Below, one piece after another: positions 7,098 to 15,686 of a stretch of 64,000 nt of DNA. The position numbers were made by a program, and so were the translations under genes. Position 1 is the first letter of the stretch. Each line of letters opens with the position of its first letter. The notes beneath the pieces are model-generated. The model was not told where the DNA came from and made no database searches. It was given only the letters and a program-made list of their open reading frames with translations. Origin of the DNA: an uncultured Prevotellaceae bacterium (GTDB lineage Bacteria; Bacteroidota; Bacteroidia; Bacteroidales; Bacteroidaceae). The DNA is taken from contig CAMVIM010000012.1 of assembly GCA_947167515.1 (NCBI GenBank), positions 1 to 64,000 on the forward strand. The letters are read 5' to 3'.

Positions 7098-7157
7098 TTC
7101 AATCGCAAAGTTACGAATAACTCATCATAACACAAAATAAAAGAAGAATCTTTTCTT
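7098..7157 (-). repeat. Promoter-containing direct repeat, copy 2
   Basis: Second copy of the repeat at 5969-6029, upstream of fic and containing its promoter. The two copies are about 1.13 kb apart. Confidence 0.75.
7105..7137 (-). promoter_or_regulatory. Promoter of fic
   Basis: TTTTG, 19 bases, then TAACTTTGC on the minus strand, ending 20 bases before the ATG at 7085. Confidence 0.7.
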
Positions 7158-7171
7158 ATAAGTTCACCTCT

Positions 7172-7606
7172 TTATAAGTCCACCTCGTAGGCATCGCACT
7201 CGAGGGGGACGGACACGCCGTTGGCCTTGAGGTGATAATCAATGGTTGCCTTCATCTCGGGCGAGATGCGGAACCGTCCTGTGCGGTAACGCGACAGTTG
7301 GGCGCTGTTGCGGAAATAAGCACGCAGGACGACACGGGCGGCCTGTGCCTCCGTGTAGCTCAACATGTCCAAATAATGGCGGAAGCCCACGCCATAGACG
7401 GTCAGCTCCGTGCTTCTGAACAGCTGGCACTTGTCGCCTTCCATCACTATGGCATCAGGATTCACCATCTGCACCATCTCTAATGTCTTGTCACACCCTC
7501 GGCGCACAATCTGCCGAAGACACACCTTTGCCGACGGACAATCGGCCCGCATGCACTGCGCCACCTTCGTCTGCAATTTCTCGATGTTCAAATTTGAAGT
7601 ATCCAT
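7172..7606 (-). CDS. DUF6078-like hypothetical protein
   Basis: A 144-residue protein. The start is set at ATG 7606, where AAGGAG stands three bases upstream and a full promoter (7631-7662) lies just before; an open frame extends to 7678 but would begin upstream of that promoter. Residues 18-45 carry a Cys pattern, 'CMRADCPSAKVCLRQIVRRGC', reminiscent of a group of short Bacteroidales proteins (DUF6078) seen mostly in Prevotella and Bacteroides. The C-terminal part (LSRYRTGRFRISPEMKATIDYHLKANG) looks helical and basic. No role is known. The family assignment is from memory of the Cys pattern and is tentative. Confidence 0.6.
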   Translation of the reverse strand: MDTSNLNIEKLQTKVAQCMRADCPSAKVCLRQIVRRGCDKTLEMVQMVNPDAIVMEGDKCQLFRSTELTVYGVGFRHYLDMLSYTEAQAARVVLRAYFRNSAQLSRYRTGRFRISPEMKATIDYHLKANGVSVPLECDAYEVDL

Positions 7607-7630
7607 ATTCTCCTTGGTTATCTTTTTACT

Positions 7631-7662
7631 GCAAAGGTACAGAAATCTTTCCAATTCACCAA
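7631..7662 (-). promoter_or_regulatory. Promoter of the DUF6078-like gene
   Basis: TTG, 20 bases, then TACCTTTGC on the minus strand, followed by AAGGAG and the ATG at 7606. It decides the start codon of the gene. Confidence 0.7.
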
Positions 7663-7741
7663 GCAATTCGTCCATCATTTACACAAACGTCCTTGCTTTC
7701 CCGACACGGACATCCATCACACGCCGGCAGGAGCATCCACA

Positions 7742-7847
7742 TCGCTACACACCCTTGTGTAGCAGTTGCTACAACGCCTGTGTAGCAGTTGCTACAACGT
7801 CGGTGTAGTAACTGCTACACTGTAGGTGTACAGAGTGCTACAACTCC
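7742..7847. repeat. Palindromic 23-bp tandem array (array A)
   Basis: Four units with an exact 23-base period begin at 7756, 7779, 7802 and 7825, preceded by a partial unit. Each contains a dyad of the type GTAGCAGTTGCTAC, with variants in units 3 and 4. Because 23 is not a multiple of three, the frame changes in every unit, so the array is non-coding. It lies in a gene-free stretch of over 500 bases between the DUF6078-like gene and glyA. Confidence 0.8.
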
Positions 7848-7861
7848 GCTCTTCGCTCGGA

Positions 7862-7953
7862 GGATATTCGTGTGTGGAATCGGAGGATATTCGTGCTCGA
7901 TGGCGGTGGATATTCGTGCTCGATGGCGGTAGATATTCATGCTCATCATTTGA
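7862..7953. repeat. Second 23-bp tandem array (array B)
   Basis: Four units begin at 7862, 7885, 7908 and 7931; units 2 and 3 are identical, and the shared core is GGATATTCGTGCTCGATGG. On the complementary strand the unit matches the array at 36585-36722 in 18 of 23 positions (core CAC...TATCCACC.CCATCG). It follows array A after 14 bases. Confidence 0.8.
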
Positions 7954-8054
7954 GCTGGTGGACACCCATCCCATGTGATGATGTTTTCACCTTGAGAAGT
8001 GAGGGAAGAAAATCCATAATTCCAAGCCCGTATCACGTTAATCTTTCCAAATCT

Positions 8055-8086
8055 TTTGCCAATTCTGAAATTATTCGTACCTTTGC
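8055..8086 (+). promoter_or_regulatory. Promoter of glyA
   Basis: TTTG at 8055-8058, 19 bases, then TACCTTTGC at 8078-8086, about 50 bases before the glyA ATG. Both elements match the Bacteroidota consensus fully. Confidence 0.8.
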
Positions 8087-8138
8087 ATCAATTTTTTAAG
8101 GTAGAAACAAAAATCATCAACACATATTAAATTAGAAA

Positions 8139-9419
8139 ATGGAAAGAGACAACGTTATCTTCTCTTTGATTGAGAAAGAGCATCAGCGTCAGCTGAAGGG
8201 CATCGAATTGATTGCATCGGAAAACTTCGTGAGCGACCAGGTGATGGAGGCCATGGGCAGCTACTGCACCAACAAGTATGCAGAGGGTTATCCTGGTCAT
8301 CGCTACTATGGCGGTTGCCAGGTGGTGGACGAAATTGAGCAGTTGGCCATCGACCGCGCTTGTGAGCTGTTCGGCGCTGAATTTGCCAATGTGCAGCCCC
8401 ACTCTGGTGCACAGGCCAATGCTGCCGTGCTGCTGGCTGTGCTGAAGCCTGGCGACGTGTTCATGGGTCTGAACCTCGACCACGGTGGCCACCTTTCTCA
8501 TGGTTCGCTGGTGAACACTTCTGGTATTCTCTATAAGCCTGTGGGTTACAATCTGAACAAGGAGACGGGTCGTGTGGATTACGACGAGATGGAAGCCCTC
8601 GCCAAGGAGCACAAGCCTAAGCTCATCATCGGCGGCGGTTCTGCTTACAGCCGCGAGTGGGATTATGCCCGCATGCGCAAGATTGCAGACGAGGTGGGTG
8701 CCCTCCTGATGATTGATATGGCTCACCCTGCTGGCCTCATCGCTGCAGGTCTGCTGGAGAACCCTGTGAAGTATGCCCACATCGTGACAACTACGACTCA
8801 TAAGACCCTGCGTGGTCCTCGCGGCGGTCTCATCCTGCTGGGCAAGGACTTCGACAATCCATGGGGTTACACGACTCCGAAGGGTGTGGTGAAGAAGATG
8901 TCTCAGCTCATCAACTCGGCTGTGTTCCCAGGTCAGCAAGGTGGTCCTCTGGAGCACGTGATTGCTGCCAAGGCTGTGGCTTTCGGCGAGGCTCTGAAAC
9001 CAGAGTTCAAGGAGTATCAGAAGCAGGTGAAGAAGAACGCTGCCGTGCTGGCCGACGAACTGACGAAGCGTGGTTTCGCCATCGTGAGCGGCGGTACCGA
9101 CAATCACTCGATGCTGGTTGACCTCCGCACGAAATATCCTGAATTGACAGGTAAGGTGGCTGAGAATGCACTCGTGGCTGCCGACATCACCATCAACAAG
9201 AACATGGTGCCATTCGACACTCGCTCTGCCTTCCAGACTTCCGGTTTCCGTCTTGGCACTCCTGCCATCACCACTCGTGGTGCAAAGGAAGACCTCATGG
9301 TGAAGATTGCCGCATGGATTGAGGAAGTGCTCAACGACCCCGAGAATGAGGCAGTCATCGCCAAGGTACGCGGCGAGGTGAACGAGACCATGAAGAGCTA
9401 TCCACTCTTCGCTTGGTAA
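8139..9419 (+). CDS. glyA: Serine hydroxymethyltransferase
   Basis: Converts serine and tetrahydrofolate to glycine and 5,10-methylene-tetrahydrofolate, the main source of one-carbon units; a cytosolic PLP enzyme. It has 426 residues, the usual length. The PLP lysine is K222 in '[15 protein letters not shown]'. Other family landmarks are [14 protein letters not shown] (residues 47-60), QPHSGAQAN (86-94) and [12 protein letters not shown] (193-204). A strong consensus promoter lies 50 bases upstream. The gene stands alone, with a long hairpin behind it (9429-9540). The antisense strand is open over most of its length, a codon-usage shadow. Confidence 0.98.
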   Translation: MERDNVIFSLIEKEHQRQLKGIELIASENFVSDQVMEAMGSYCTNKYAEGYPGHRYYGGCQVVDEIEQLAIDRACELFGAEFANVQPHSGAQANAAVLLAVLKPGDVFMGLNLDHGGHLSHGSLVNTSGILYKPVGYNLNKETGRVDYDEMEALAKEHKPKLIIGGGSAYSREWDYARMRKIADEVGALLMIDMAHPAGLIAAGLLENPVKYAHIVTTTTHKTLRGPRGGLILLGKDFDNPWGYTTPKGVVKKMSQLINSAVFPGQQGGPLEHVIAAKAVAFGEALKPEFKEYQKQVKKNAAVLADELTKRGFAIVSGGTDNHSMLVDLRTKYPELTGKVAENALVAADITINKNMVPFDTRSAFQTSGFRLGTPAITTRGAKEDLMVKIAAWIEEVLNDPENEAVIAKVRGEVNETMKSYPLFAW

Positions 9420-9428
9420 CAAGCATAG

Positions 9429-9540
9429 TTGCGGCAAGCCGCCGAAGAAAAAATATAAAAAAATAGGAAAAAATAGAGAAAAATATTTTTATTTATTTTT
9501 ACTTGTTTTTACCTATTTTTTCTTCGGCGGCTTGTCGCAA
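9429..9540. repeat. 112-base near-perfect palindrome after glyA
   Basis: The left arm TTGCGGCAAGCCGCCGAAGA continues into an A-rich run, and the right arm ends in the matching TCTTCGGCGGCTTGTCGCAA. The outer 27 bases pair with one mismatch, and the A-rich/T-rich interior also largely pairs. It can act as a terminator of glyA in either direction. It is far longer than an ordinary intrinsic terminator and ends 20 bases before rlmN. Confidence 0.75.
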
Positions 9541-9561
9541 TAAAAAGACAAATATCTTCAA

Positions 9562-10596
9562 ATGAATAAAGCCCCACTCATAGGTATGACATTGGAAGAG
9601 TTGCAGGACGTGTGCCTGCAACTCTCCATGCCTAAATTCACCGCCAAGCAGATGGCGCAGTGGATTTACGGCAAGCATGTGCATACCATCGACGAAATGA
9701 CCAACCTCTCGAAGGGCAACCGCGAGAAGTTGGGTTTGTTGTTTTCTGTGGGGTGCATGCCTCCTGTAGAGACACAGAAGAGCAAGGACAGAACGGTGAA
9801 GTACCTCTTCCCTACCGAGAGCGGACAGTTTGTGGAAACCGTCTATATTCCTGAGGGTGACCGCGCCACGCTGTGTGTGAGCTGTCAAGTGGGATGCAAG
9901 ATGAACTGCCTCTTCTGCCAGACAGGCAAGCAAGGATGGCAGGGAAATCTGACGGTGACGGACATCCTCAACCAGATTTATACGGTTGACCAGCTTGTGG
10001 CAGAAGAGGGCAAGACTCCGCTGAGCAACATCGTCTATATGGGACAAGGAGAGCCGCTCGACAATCTCGACAATGTGCTGAAATCGACACAGATTCTCAC
10101 GGCTGATTATGGTTGGGCATGGAGTCCTCGACGCATCACCATCTCGACTGTCGGCTTGCAGAAAAACATGCGCCGCCTGCTCGACGAGAGCGAGTGCCAC
10201 GTGGCGGTGTCGCTCCACACGCCCATCCACGAGCAACGGCTCCAGCTGATGCCTGCCGAGAAGCAATTCCCCATTGCCGACATCGTGGCGCTGCTGCGAG
10301 AATACGACTGGACACACCAGCGACGCATCACCTTTGAATACACCATGTTTGGCGGCACGAACGACTCGCCGCTGCATGCGAAGGAACTGACCAAACTGCT
10401 GAGGGAACTCCCCTGCCGCGTCAACCTCATCCGTTGGCATCGAGTGCCCGACGTGCCACTCAAAGAGGTGGAGATGGACACGATGGAACACTTCCGCGAC
10501 TACCTGAACAATCACGGCATCCCCACCACCATCCGCGCATCGAGAGGACAAGACATTGAGGCTGCCTGCGGATTACTAAAATCACAAACAAGATGA
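9562..10596 (+). CDS. rlmN: Dual-specificity rRNA/tRNA (adenine-C2) methyltransferase
   Basis: Radical-SAM enzyme that methylates C2 of A2503 in 23S rRNA and A37 in some tRNAs. The iron-sulfur motif CxxxCxxC is C112-KMN-C116-LF-C119, and the second catalytic cysteine is C336 in 'GQDIEAACGLL' close to the C-terminus, as expected for the mechanism. It has 344 residues, the normal length. The stop codon overlaps the start of the next gene by four bases (ATGA), so the two are translationally coupled, although the next gene has no known link to rRNA modification. Confidence 0.97.
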   Translation: MNKAPLIGMTLEELQDVCLQLSMPKFTAKQMAQWIYGKHVHTIDEMTNLSKGNREKLGLLFSVGCMPPVETQKSKDRTVKYLFPTESGQFVETVYIPEGDRATLCVSCQVGCKMNCLFCQTGKQGWQGNLTVTDILNQIYTVDQLVAEEGKTPLSNIVYMGQGEPLDNLDNVLKSTQILTADYGWAWSPRRITISTVGLQKNMRRLLDESECHVAVSLHTPIHEQRLQLMPAEKQFPIADIVALLREYDWTHQRRITFEYTMFGGTNDSPLHAKELTKLLRELPCRVNLIRWHRVPDVPLKEVEMDTMEHFRDYLNNHGIPTTIRASRGQDIEAACGLLKSQTR

Positions 10597-11666
10597 AAAC
10601 TTTCAAATTCATAGTCCTATTTTTAGCCGCCATGTGCCTGCTGAGTGCCTGTGGCGACCAGACAAGAAACGGTCGGCGTCGCCGTAGTGCAAGCCTGCTC
10701 ACCCCTGTCTCGTCGGGCAACCCCTACGAGGTGATGACGGTGGCAGACGACAGCGTGTGGACGGGGTATGCAGGAAGGGCACTCCAAGCCATTCTCGACA
10801 AGCCGCTGAGAGGCCTTCCGCAGGATGAACCGCAGTTCCACAAGAGCCACATCGAGGAGAAGCATTTCGACAACATCACCCACCTGTTCCGCAACATCTT
10901 CCGCATCAGAATCTCGGACGAATACACGAAGGCGAAGCTGACGGTGGAGCGGGATGTCTATTCCACCCCTCAGCTCATCATGACCCTCAATGCACCCAAT
11001 CAGGTGGAAGCCTCCATCTACATCACGGAGCACACCAAAGGCATCGAGAGCCTCATCACGAGCGAAGAAATCAACCGCGAAGCCAACGACCTCTACTTCG
11101 AACACAACGTGAAGTTTGCCAAAGCGGTGAAGGAGATGTTCGACTGCGAATTCTACATCCCCGTCGATATCAAAAAGCTGAAGATGGGCGAAGACTTCAT
11201 CTGGGCAAGCGACGACGGCCTCTCTTCCATCCAGAACATCTGCATCTACTCCCTCCCCTACGTGAGCGAAAAGATGTTCACGAAGAAACCCTACATCGCC
11301 TTGCGCGACACCATCATGAAGCGCAACATTCCAGGCGGACACCCAGGTCAATGGATGCAGACGAACCCTGAGTTTGTGTGGACAAAGAACATCAGCGTGA
11401 GCGGTCAGTATGCGATGGAAGCACGAGGGTTGTGGGAGATGCGCGGCGATGCGATGGGCGGTCCCTTCGTCAGCCATTCGAGAATAGACAAGAAGAACGG
11501 TCGCGTCATCGTGGTGGAAGGCTTTGTCTATGCACCCGACAAGATGAAGCGCACCATGCTCCGCCGACTCGAAGCAGCACTCTACACCTTAGAGACTCCT
11601 GAAGACGAGAACGAGGCACCCCAAGAAAAAGACAAAGCCTCTGAAAAAAATGAAGCTTCTGAATAA
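10593..11666 (+). CDS. DUF4837 family lipoprotein
   Basis: A 357-residue predicted lipoprotein. The signal peptide ends in a lipobox 'LLSAC' (Cys about residue 20), followed by an Arg/Ser-rich linker and 'NPYEVMTVADDSVWTGYAGRAL', the typical start of DUF4837 proteins found across Bacteroidota. The function is unknown. The last 20 residues are a low-complexity Glu/Lys/Ala/Ser tail (EDENEAPQEKDKASEKNEASE), and the end of the gene is partly repeated in the following intergenic bases (AATGAAGC.TCTGAATAA). It overlaps rlmN by four bases and is probably the second gene of that operon. Confidence 0.85.
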   Translation: MKTFKFIVLFLAAMCLLSACGDQTRNGRRRRSASLLTPVSSGNPYEVMTVADDSVWTGYAGRALQAILDKPLRGLPQDEPQFHKSHIEEKHFDNITHLFRNIFRIRISDEYTKAKLTVERDVYSTPQLIMTLNAPNQVEASIYITEHTKGIESLITSEEINREANDLYFEHNVKFAKAVKEMFDCEFYIPVDIKKLKMGEDFIWASDDGLSSIQNICIYSLPYVSEKMFTKKPYIALRDTIMKRNIPGGHPGQWMQTNPEFVWTKNISVSGQYAMEARGLWEMRGDAMGGPFVSHSRIDKKNGRVIVVEGFVYAPDKMKRTMLRRLEAALYTLETPEDENEAPQEKDKASEKNEASE

Positions 11667-11726
11667 AAAATGAAGCCTCTGAATAACAAGAAAAAGATTG
11701 AGACCCTATAAACCTATAACAGAAAA

Positions 11727-12812
11727 ATGGAGAAGATTAAAATAGGCATCACACAAGGTGACATCAACGGTATCGGCTATGAGCTGATATTCAACACGTT
11801 TGAAATAGAAGAGACCCTTTCTTTGTGTACACCCATCATTTACGGTTCGCCCAAAGTGGCCACCTTCCACCGCAAGACGTTAGGCTGTTCAACCAGCTTC
11901 CAGGTGGTGGAATCGGCTGAGATGGCCAAAGAGGGACAGCTCAACATGGTGAACTGCTTTGGCGAAGAGGAGCAGAAGATTGAGTTTGGACAAGCCACCG
12001 AAGAAGCAGGCAAGGCTGCACTCATCTCGCTGAAGAGCGCACTCAACGACCTGAAAGCAGGGATAATTGACGCGCTGGTCACTTCACCTCTCAACAACGC
12101 CACCATCAAACTGGCCGACGGAGAGTCTTTCAAGGGACAAACCCACTACATCGAGGACACGCTTGGCGAAGGTAAGAAGGCACTCAAAATCTTCATCAGC
12201 AACAACCTCCGCATCGCGCTGGCAACCGACAACATCCCTGTGGCTGAAATCGCCTCTCACATCAACCGCGAGGAACTCGCCGAGCGGCTGGTGACTCTCC
12301 ACAACACGCTAAAGCGCGACTTCTTCATCGACAATCCCCGCATCGCCGTGTTGGCACTCAATCCTCATGCCGACGGCAAAGAGGAGCAGGACATCATCGC
12401 TCCCGTCATCGACGAACTCTTCAAGCGTGGTGTGCGCTGTGTGGGTCCCTACGCCGCCGAATCCTTCTTCAGCGCTGGCAATCAGAACCACTTCGATGCC
12501 ATTCTGGCGATGTTCTACGACCAAGGGGTGTCGGCCTTCAAGGCTCTCTCGCTCAACGAGGGCGTGAATTACACCGCAGGAATGCCTGTCATTCGCACCG
12601 CACCAGCCATCGGCGTTTGCTATAACATAGCTGGCAAGAGCATGGTTGAAGACGAGCAGCCTTTCCGACAGGCCATCTACACCGCCATCGACGCGGCGCG
12701 CAACCGTGCACGCTTCGACAAGGAACGCACCAATCCCCTTCAGAAACAATATGTCGCCAAACGCGATGACTCCGACAAGCTGAAACTTGATCAGGAGACC
12801 GATGAAAATTGA
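11727..12812 (+). CDS. pdxA: 4-hydroxythreonine-4-phosphate dehydrogenase
   Basis: Oxidises 4-phosphohydroxy-threonine with NAD(P) in the de novo pyridoxal-phosphate pathway. It has 361 residues. Family motifs visible are 'GDINGIGYELI' at the N-terminus, 'HINREELAERL' with a metal-binding His, 'LNPHADGKEEQDIIAPVI' and 'FYDQGVSAFKAL...NYTAGMPVIRTAPAIG', the latter two holding the other metal and substrate residues. The tail after about residue 340 (KRDDSDKLKLDQETDEN) is acidic and probably not structured. The stop codon overlaps the TTG start of the following gene, so the lipid-type genes downstream may be in the same transcript. Confidence 0.96.
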   Translation: MEKIKIGITQGDINGIGYELIFNTFEIEETLSLCTPIIYGSPKVATFHRKTLGCSTSFQVVESAEMAKEGQLNMVNCFGEEEQKIEFGQATEEAGKAALISLKSALNDLKAGIIDALVTSPLNNATIKLADGESFKGQTHYIEDTLGEGKKALKIFISNNLRIALATDNIPVAEIASHINREELAERLVTLHNTLKRDFFIDNPRIAVLALNPHADGKEEQDIIAPVIDELFKRGVRCVGPYAAESFFSAGNQNHFDAILAMFYDQGVSAFKALSLNEGVNYTAGMPVIRTAPAIGVCYNIAGKSMVEDEQPFRQAIYTAIDAARNRARFDKERTNPLQKQYVAKRDDSDKLKLDQETDEN

Positions 12813-13849
12813 AAAATAAGACCCGCAACATCTTCTTTGCCTTCGGACTCATCGCGGTCATCGTGATGCTGTTCACGTTCAAGGTGTCATTTGCCCAACT
12901 CTGGGCCGACATCTGTCATGCAGGCTATTGGCTCATCGCCATCTTCGGCTTGTGGGTGGTGCTCTACATCATGAACGCATGGACATGGCGCATCATCATT
13001 CAGGGTTCGGGCGACTGCCCCATCCCCTTCTGGAAAATCCTGAAACTCACCATCACGGGCTTTGCGCTCAACTACGCCACGCCAGCAGGACTGATGGGCG
13101 GTGAACCTTACAAAATCATGGAGCTGAAGCCCTACATCGGTGCTCAGCGAGCCACCTCCAGCGTGTTGCTCTTCGCCATGATGCACATCTTCGCCCACTT
13201 CTGGTTCTGGACAAGCAGCATCGCGGTCTATGGAGTGTTGGCGGCATTCGGCATCCTTCCCTTCGATGCGGGAATGGGCATCGTGCTCGCCTTCATGCTC
13301 TGCTTTTGCAGCGCAGGCATCTACCTCTTCATCCGAGGCTACAAGAACGGCATGGTGGTGAAAGTCATCCAGTTTCTGAGCCACATACCAGGATTGAAGA
13401 ATTGGTCAAGAACCTTTGCAGAGAATCATCGGGAAGACCTACAAAAGATTGACCGCCAAATATCCGAACTGCAATCGCAAAACCAACGCAGTTTCTACGG
13501 CAGTTTCTTCCTCGAATTTGTGGGCCGCATCTTTCAGAGCTTCGAAATCTACTTCATGCTGTTGCTCTTCGATGCAGGCACTGGAGGTGGGCTTACGTTC
13601 GTCTATGCCTTTCTCATCCTCTCCTTCACAAGCCTCTTCGCCAATCTCCTCTTCTTCATGCCGCTCCAGTTGGGCGGACGCGAAGGAGGATTCGCCATGT
13701 CTGTTGCCCAAATGGGAATGACTGCCGACATCGGCCTATTCGTCAGCATCATCTGCCGTGTGCGCGAACTCGTCTGGACTGCCATCGGTCTTCTGCTCAT
13801 GAAGGTGGGAAATGGAGAAGAAAAGTTGAGTGTTAAGAATAAGGAATGA
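12809..13849 (+). CDS. LPG-synthase-like multi-pass membrane protein
   Basis: A 346-residue inner-membrane protein with about eight hydrophobic segments, of the 'lysylphosphatidylglycerol synthase transmembrane region' (UPF0104) family. The segment 'NYATPAGLMGGEPYKIMEL' near residue 90 and 'LQLGGREGGFAMSV' near residue 295 are typical. The family includes flippase-type domains and proteins near lipid or glycan genes; this protein has no catalytic aminoacyl-transferase domain. It begins at TTG 12809, overlapping the pdxA stop; no ATG in frame gives a full first helix, and AGGAG lies 11 bases upstream. It is the first of four tightly packed genes that look lipid-related. Confidence 0.82.
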   Translation: MKNKTRNIFFAFGLIAVIVMLFTFKVSFAQLWADICHAGYWLIAIFGLWVVLYIMNAWTWRIIIQGSGDCPIPFWKILKLTITGFALNYATPAGLMGGEPYKIMELKPYIGAQRATSSVLLFAMMHIFAHFWFWTSSIAVYGVLAAFGILPFDAGMGIVLAFMLCFCSAGIYLFIRGYKNGMVVKVIQFLSHIPGLKNWSRTFAENHREDLQKIDRQISELQSQNQRSFYGSFFLEFVGRIFQSFEIYFMLLLFDAGTGGGLTFVYAFLILSFTSLFANLLFFMPLQLGGREGGFAMSVAQMGMTADIGLFVSIICRVRELVWTAIGLLLMKVGNGEEKLSVKNKE

Positions 13850-13853
13850 GAAG

Positions 13854-14708
13854 ATGAAAATACTTGGAATTAGTAGAGGAATCGTTTATTCCCCCAACAT
13901 GGCTGGCAACGATGCAGCCATCTTCACAGCAGTGGCTGACGAGCTGAAGGCGATGGGGCATGAAGTCGACACCATTCGTGAGAGCGAAATGGTCGGATTC
14001 GACTATGCCCCCTACGACCGCGTGTTCACCATGGCGCGCGACATCTACTCGCTCGTCATGCTGGAGAAGGACACCGATGTGGCAACTCAACAGAAGTTCA
14101 TCAACAGCATCGACGGCATCCTGACCTGCACCAACAAGGCAGCGGTAGCCACCCAAATGCTCGAATCAGGCATCCCCCAACCCGACTTTTTGGTGGGAGA
14201 GAAGCGGGACCTGCTCTATTGTTCGACCGAAAGCAAGGACAGCATCACCCCACCCCTTTGGCTGAAAAACTGCGACGGAAGTGCAACCACTGCTGACGAC
14301 ACCGTCTTCTGCACCTCAAAGGAAGAGTTCGACCAAGCCTTCCAGCAGATGGAGAAGCGCGAGGTGAACCTCTGGATGGCACAAGAACACCAGGCTGGCG
14401 ACTTGGTGAAGTTCTACGGAGTGGAAGGCACGGATTTCTTCCATTGGAACTATGCCAGCCGAGGCCACTCCAAGTTTGGGCTTGAAAAGGTGAACGGCAA
14501 GGAACAAGGTTACCCCTTCGATGCACAACGCATCAAACGCTATGCCGACCTGACTGCCAAGAAACTCAACACCCCCATCTACGGAGGCGATGTCATCATC
14601 GACGAGAAGAGCCAGTTCTGGTTCATCGACTTCAACGACTTCCCCAGCTTTTCGACCTGCCGCGACGAGGCAGCAAAGGCCATTGCTAAAAGAATAATAC
14701 AAGCATGA
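13854..14708 (+). CDS. ATP-grasp domain protein
   Basis: A 284-residue protein with an ATP-grasp fold: the N-terminal pre-ATP domain begins 'MKILGISRGIVYSPNMAGNDAAI', and the C-terminal metal-binding segment reads 'GGDVIIDEKSQFWFIDFNDFPSFS', with the D-x-N of ATP-grasp enzymes. ATP-grasp enzymes join a carboxylate to an amine, thiol or hydroxyl; the substrate here is unknown. The start is taken at ATG 13854 with GAG/AAGGA just upstream; an open frame from 13830 overlaps the preceding gene. It starts five bases after the membrane protein and overlaps the CDP-alcohol transferase by four, so it may modify a lipid or head group made by its neighbours. Confidence 0.75.
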   Translation: MKILGISRGIVYSPNMAGNDAAIFTAVADELKAMGHEVDTIRESEMVGFDYAPYDRVFTMARDIYSLVMLEKDTDVATQQKFINSIDGILTCTNKAAVATQMLESGIPQPDFLVGEKRDLLYCSTESKDSITPPLWLKNCDGSATTADDTVFCTSKEEFDQAFQQMEKREVNLWMAQEHQAGDLVKFYGVEGTDFFHWNYASRGHSKFGLEKVNGKEQGYPFDAQRIKRYADLTAKKLNTPIYGGDVIIDEKSQFWFIDFNDFPSFSTCRDEAAKAIAKRIIQA

Positions 14709-15685
14709 ACGAACAACTACAACAGACTTTCAAATCGGGCGACACAGAAGAATGGCTCGATGTGGTGTGGACACGCCCCATCGGCTACCAGTGGGCACGC
14801 CTGTTCAACTACTTCAACGTACACCCCAACACGGTGACCGTGTGGTCGATGGTGATCGGTGTGGCGGCTGCCTACTTCTTCACTTTCGGCAGTTACCGTA
14901 TGGCCGGTACGGAGGGCCTCATCTACAATATCATCGGTGTGTTGCTGCTGGCATGGGCCAACTTCTACGACAGCGCAGACGGACAACTGGCCCGCATGAC
15001 CGGCAAGAAGACACAACTGGGACGCATTCTCGATGGAGCCGCTGGTGATGTGTGGTTCTCTTTTCTCTACCATTCACTCTTCTTCCGCTTCTATCAGTAC
15101 CACGATGCCGAGTTCGAGTGGTTAGGCATTGAAAACAACGAACAGAACACACTCATTGCCGACTGCATCTTCTATGCCGCCATCTGGATATCGGGGGTCG
15201 GTTTTCATGCACGTCAGTGTGGCCTTTCCGACTACTACCGACAGATTCACCTCTTCTTCCTGAAGGGCAAGGCTGGGAGCGAACTGGATTCGTCCATCCA
15301 ACAGAAACTGCTCTACAAGGAGACACCATGGAAGGGCAACATCATCTACAAGCTCTTCTTGCTCACCTATATCAACTATACACGCGGACAAGAGAAACAG
15401 ACGCCTCAATTCCAACGGCTGAAACAAGCGCTCAAGGAAAAATATGGCGCAACGGAAAACATTCCACAGGCGTTTCGTGACAAATTCAGAAGCTTGAGCC
15501 TGCCCATGATGAAATGGGCCAACATCCTCACCTTCAACACACGCGCCATCACGTTTTACGTGTCGTGCCTGCTCGACCTCCCATGGCTATACCTGGTAGT
15601 GGAACTGACACTGTTCACGTGGCTCTATCTCTACATGCGCTTCACACACGAAAGATTCTGCAAACGCCTATATCAGCAGCTATAA
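14705..15685 (+). CDS. CDP-alcohol phosphatidyltransferase family protein
   Basis: A 326-residue membrane enzyme that should exchange CMP of a CDP-alcohol for an alcohol acceptor to make a phospholipid or a phosphodiester. The signature is 'DSADGQLARMTGKKTQLGRILDGAAGD' near residues 85-112, corresponding to D-x2-DG-x2-AR-x8-G-x3-D, but the final Asp follows after four residues instead of the usual three. Five or six further hydrophobic segments are visible. It overlaps the ATP-grasp gene (ATGA) and is followed after one base by a HAD phosphatase. Phosphatidylinositol-phosphate-like or other unusual head groups are possible; inositol-phosphate synthase is not in the window. Confidence 0.85.
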   Translation: MNEQLQQTFKSGDTEEWLDVVWTRPIGYQWARLFNYFNVHPNTVTVWSMVIGVAAAYFFTFGSYRMAGTEGLIYNIIGVLLLAWANFYDSADGQLARMTGKKTQLGRILDGAAGDVWFSFLYHSLFFRFYQYHDAEFEWLGIENNEQNTLIADCIFYAAIWISGVGFHARQCGLSDYYRQIHLFFLKGKAGSELDSSIQQKLLYKETPWKGNIIYKLFLLTYINYTRGQEKQTPQFQRLKQALKEKYGATENIPQAFRDKFRSLSLPMMKWANILTFNTRAITFYVSCLLDLPWLYLVVELTLFTWLYLYMRFTHERFCKRLYQQL

Positions 15686-15686
15686 T

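Noticed and set aside
7607-7678. Longer start for the DUF6078-like gene
   Set aside because: The extension lies across and upstream of a full promoter, and the ATG at 7606 has its own AAGGAG.
7742-7953. CRISPR array
   Set aside because: Units are contiguous with a 23-base period and no unique spacers of 30 or more bases; no cas genes are in the window.
8127-9437. A 436-codon open frame on the minus strand across glyA
   Set aside because: It is antisense to a certain gene with a PLP lysine motif and a consensus promoter; its sequence is His/Val/Leu-rich with no recognisable fold.
9499-11477. Long minus-strand frames over rlmN and the DUF4837 gene
   Set aside because: Antisense shadows of genes with clear motifs; no promoter or family match.
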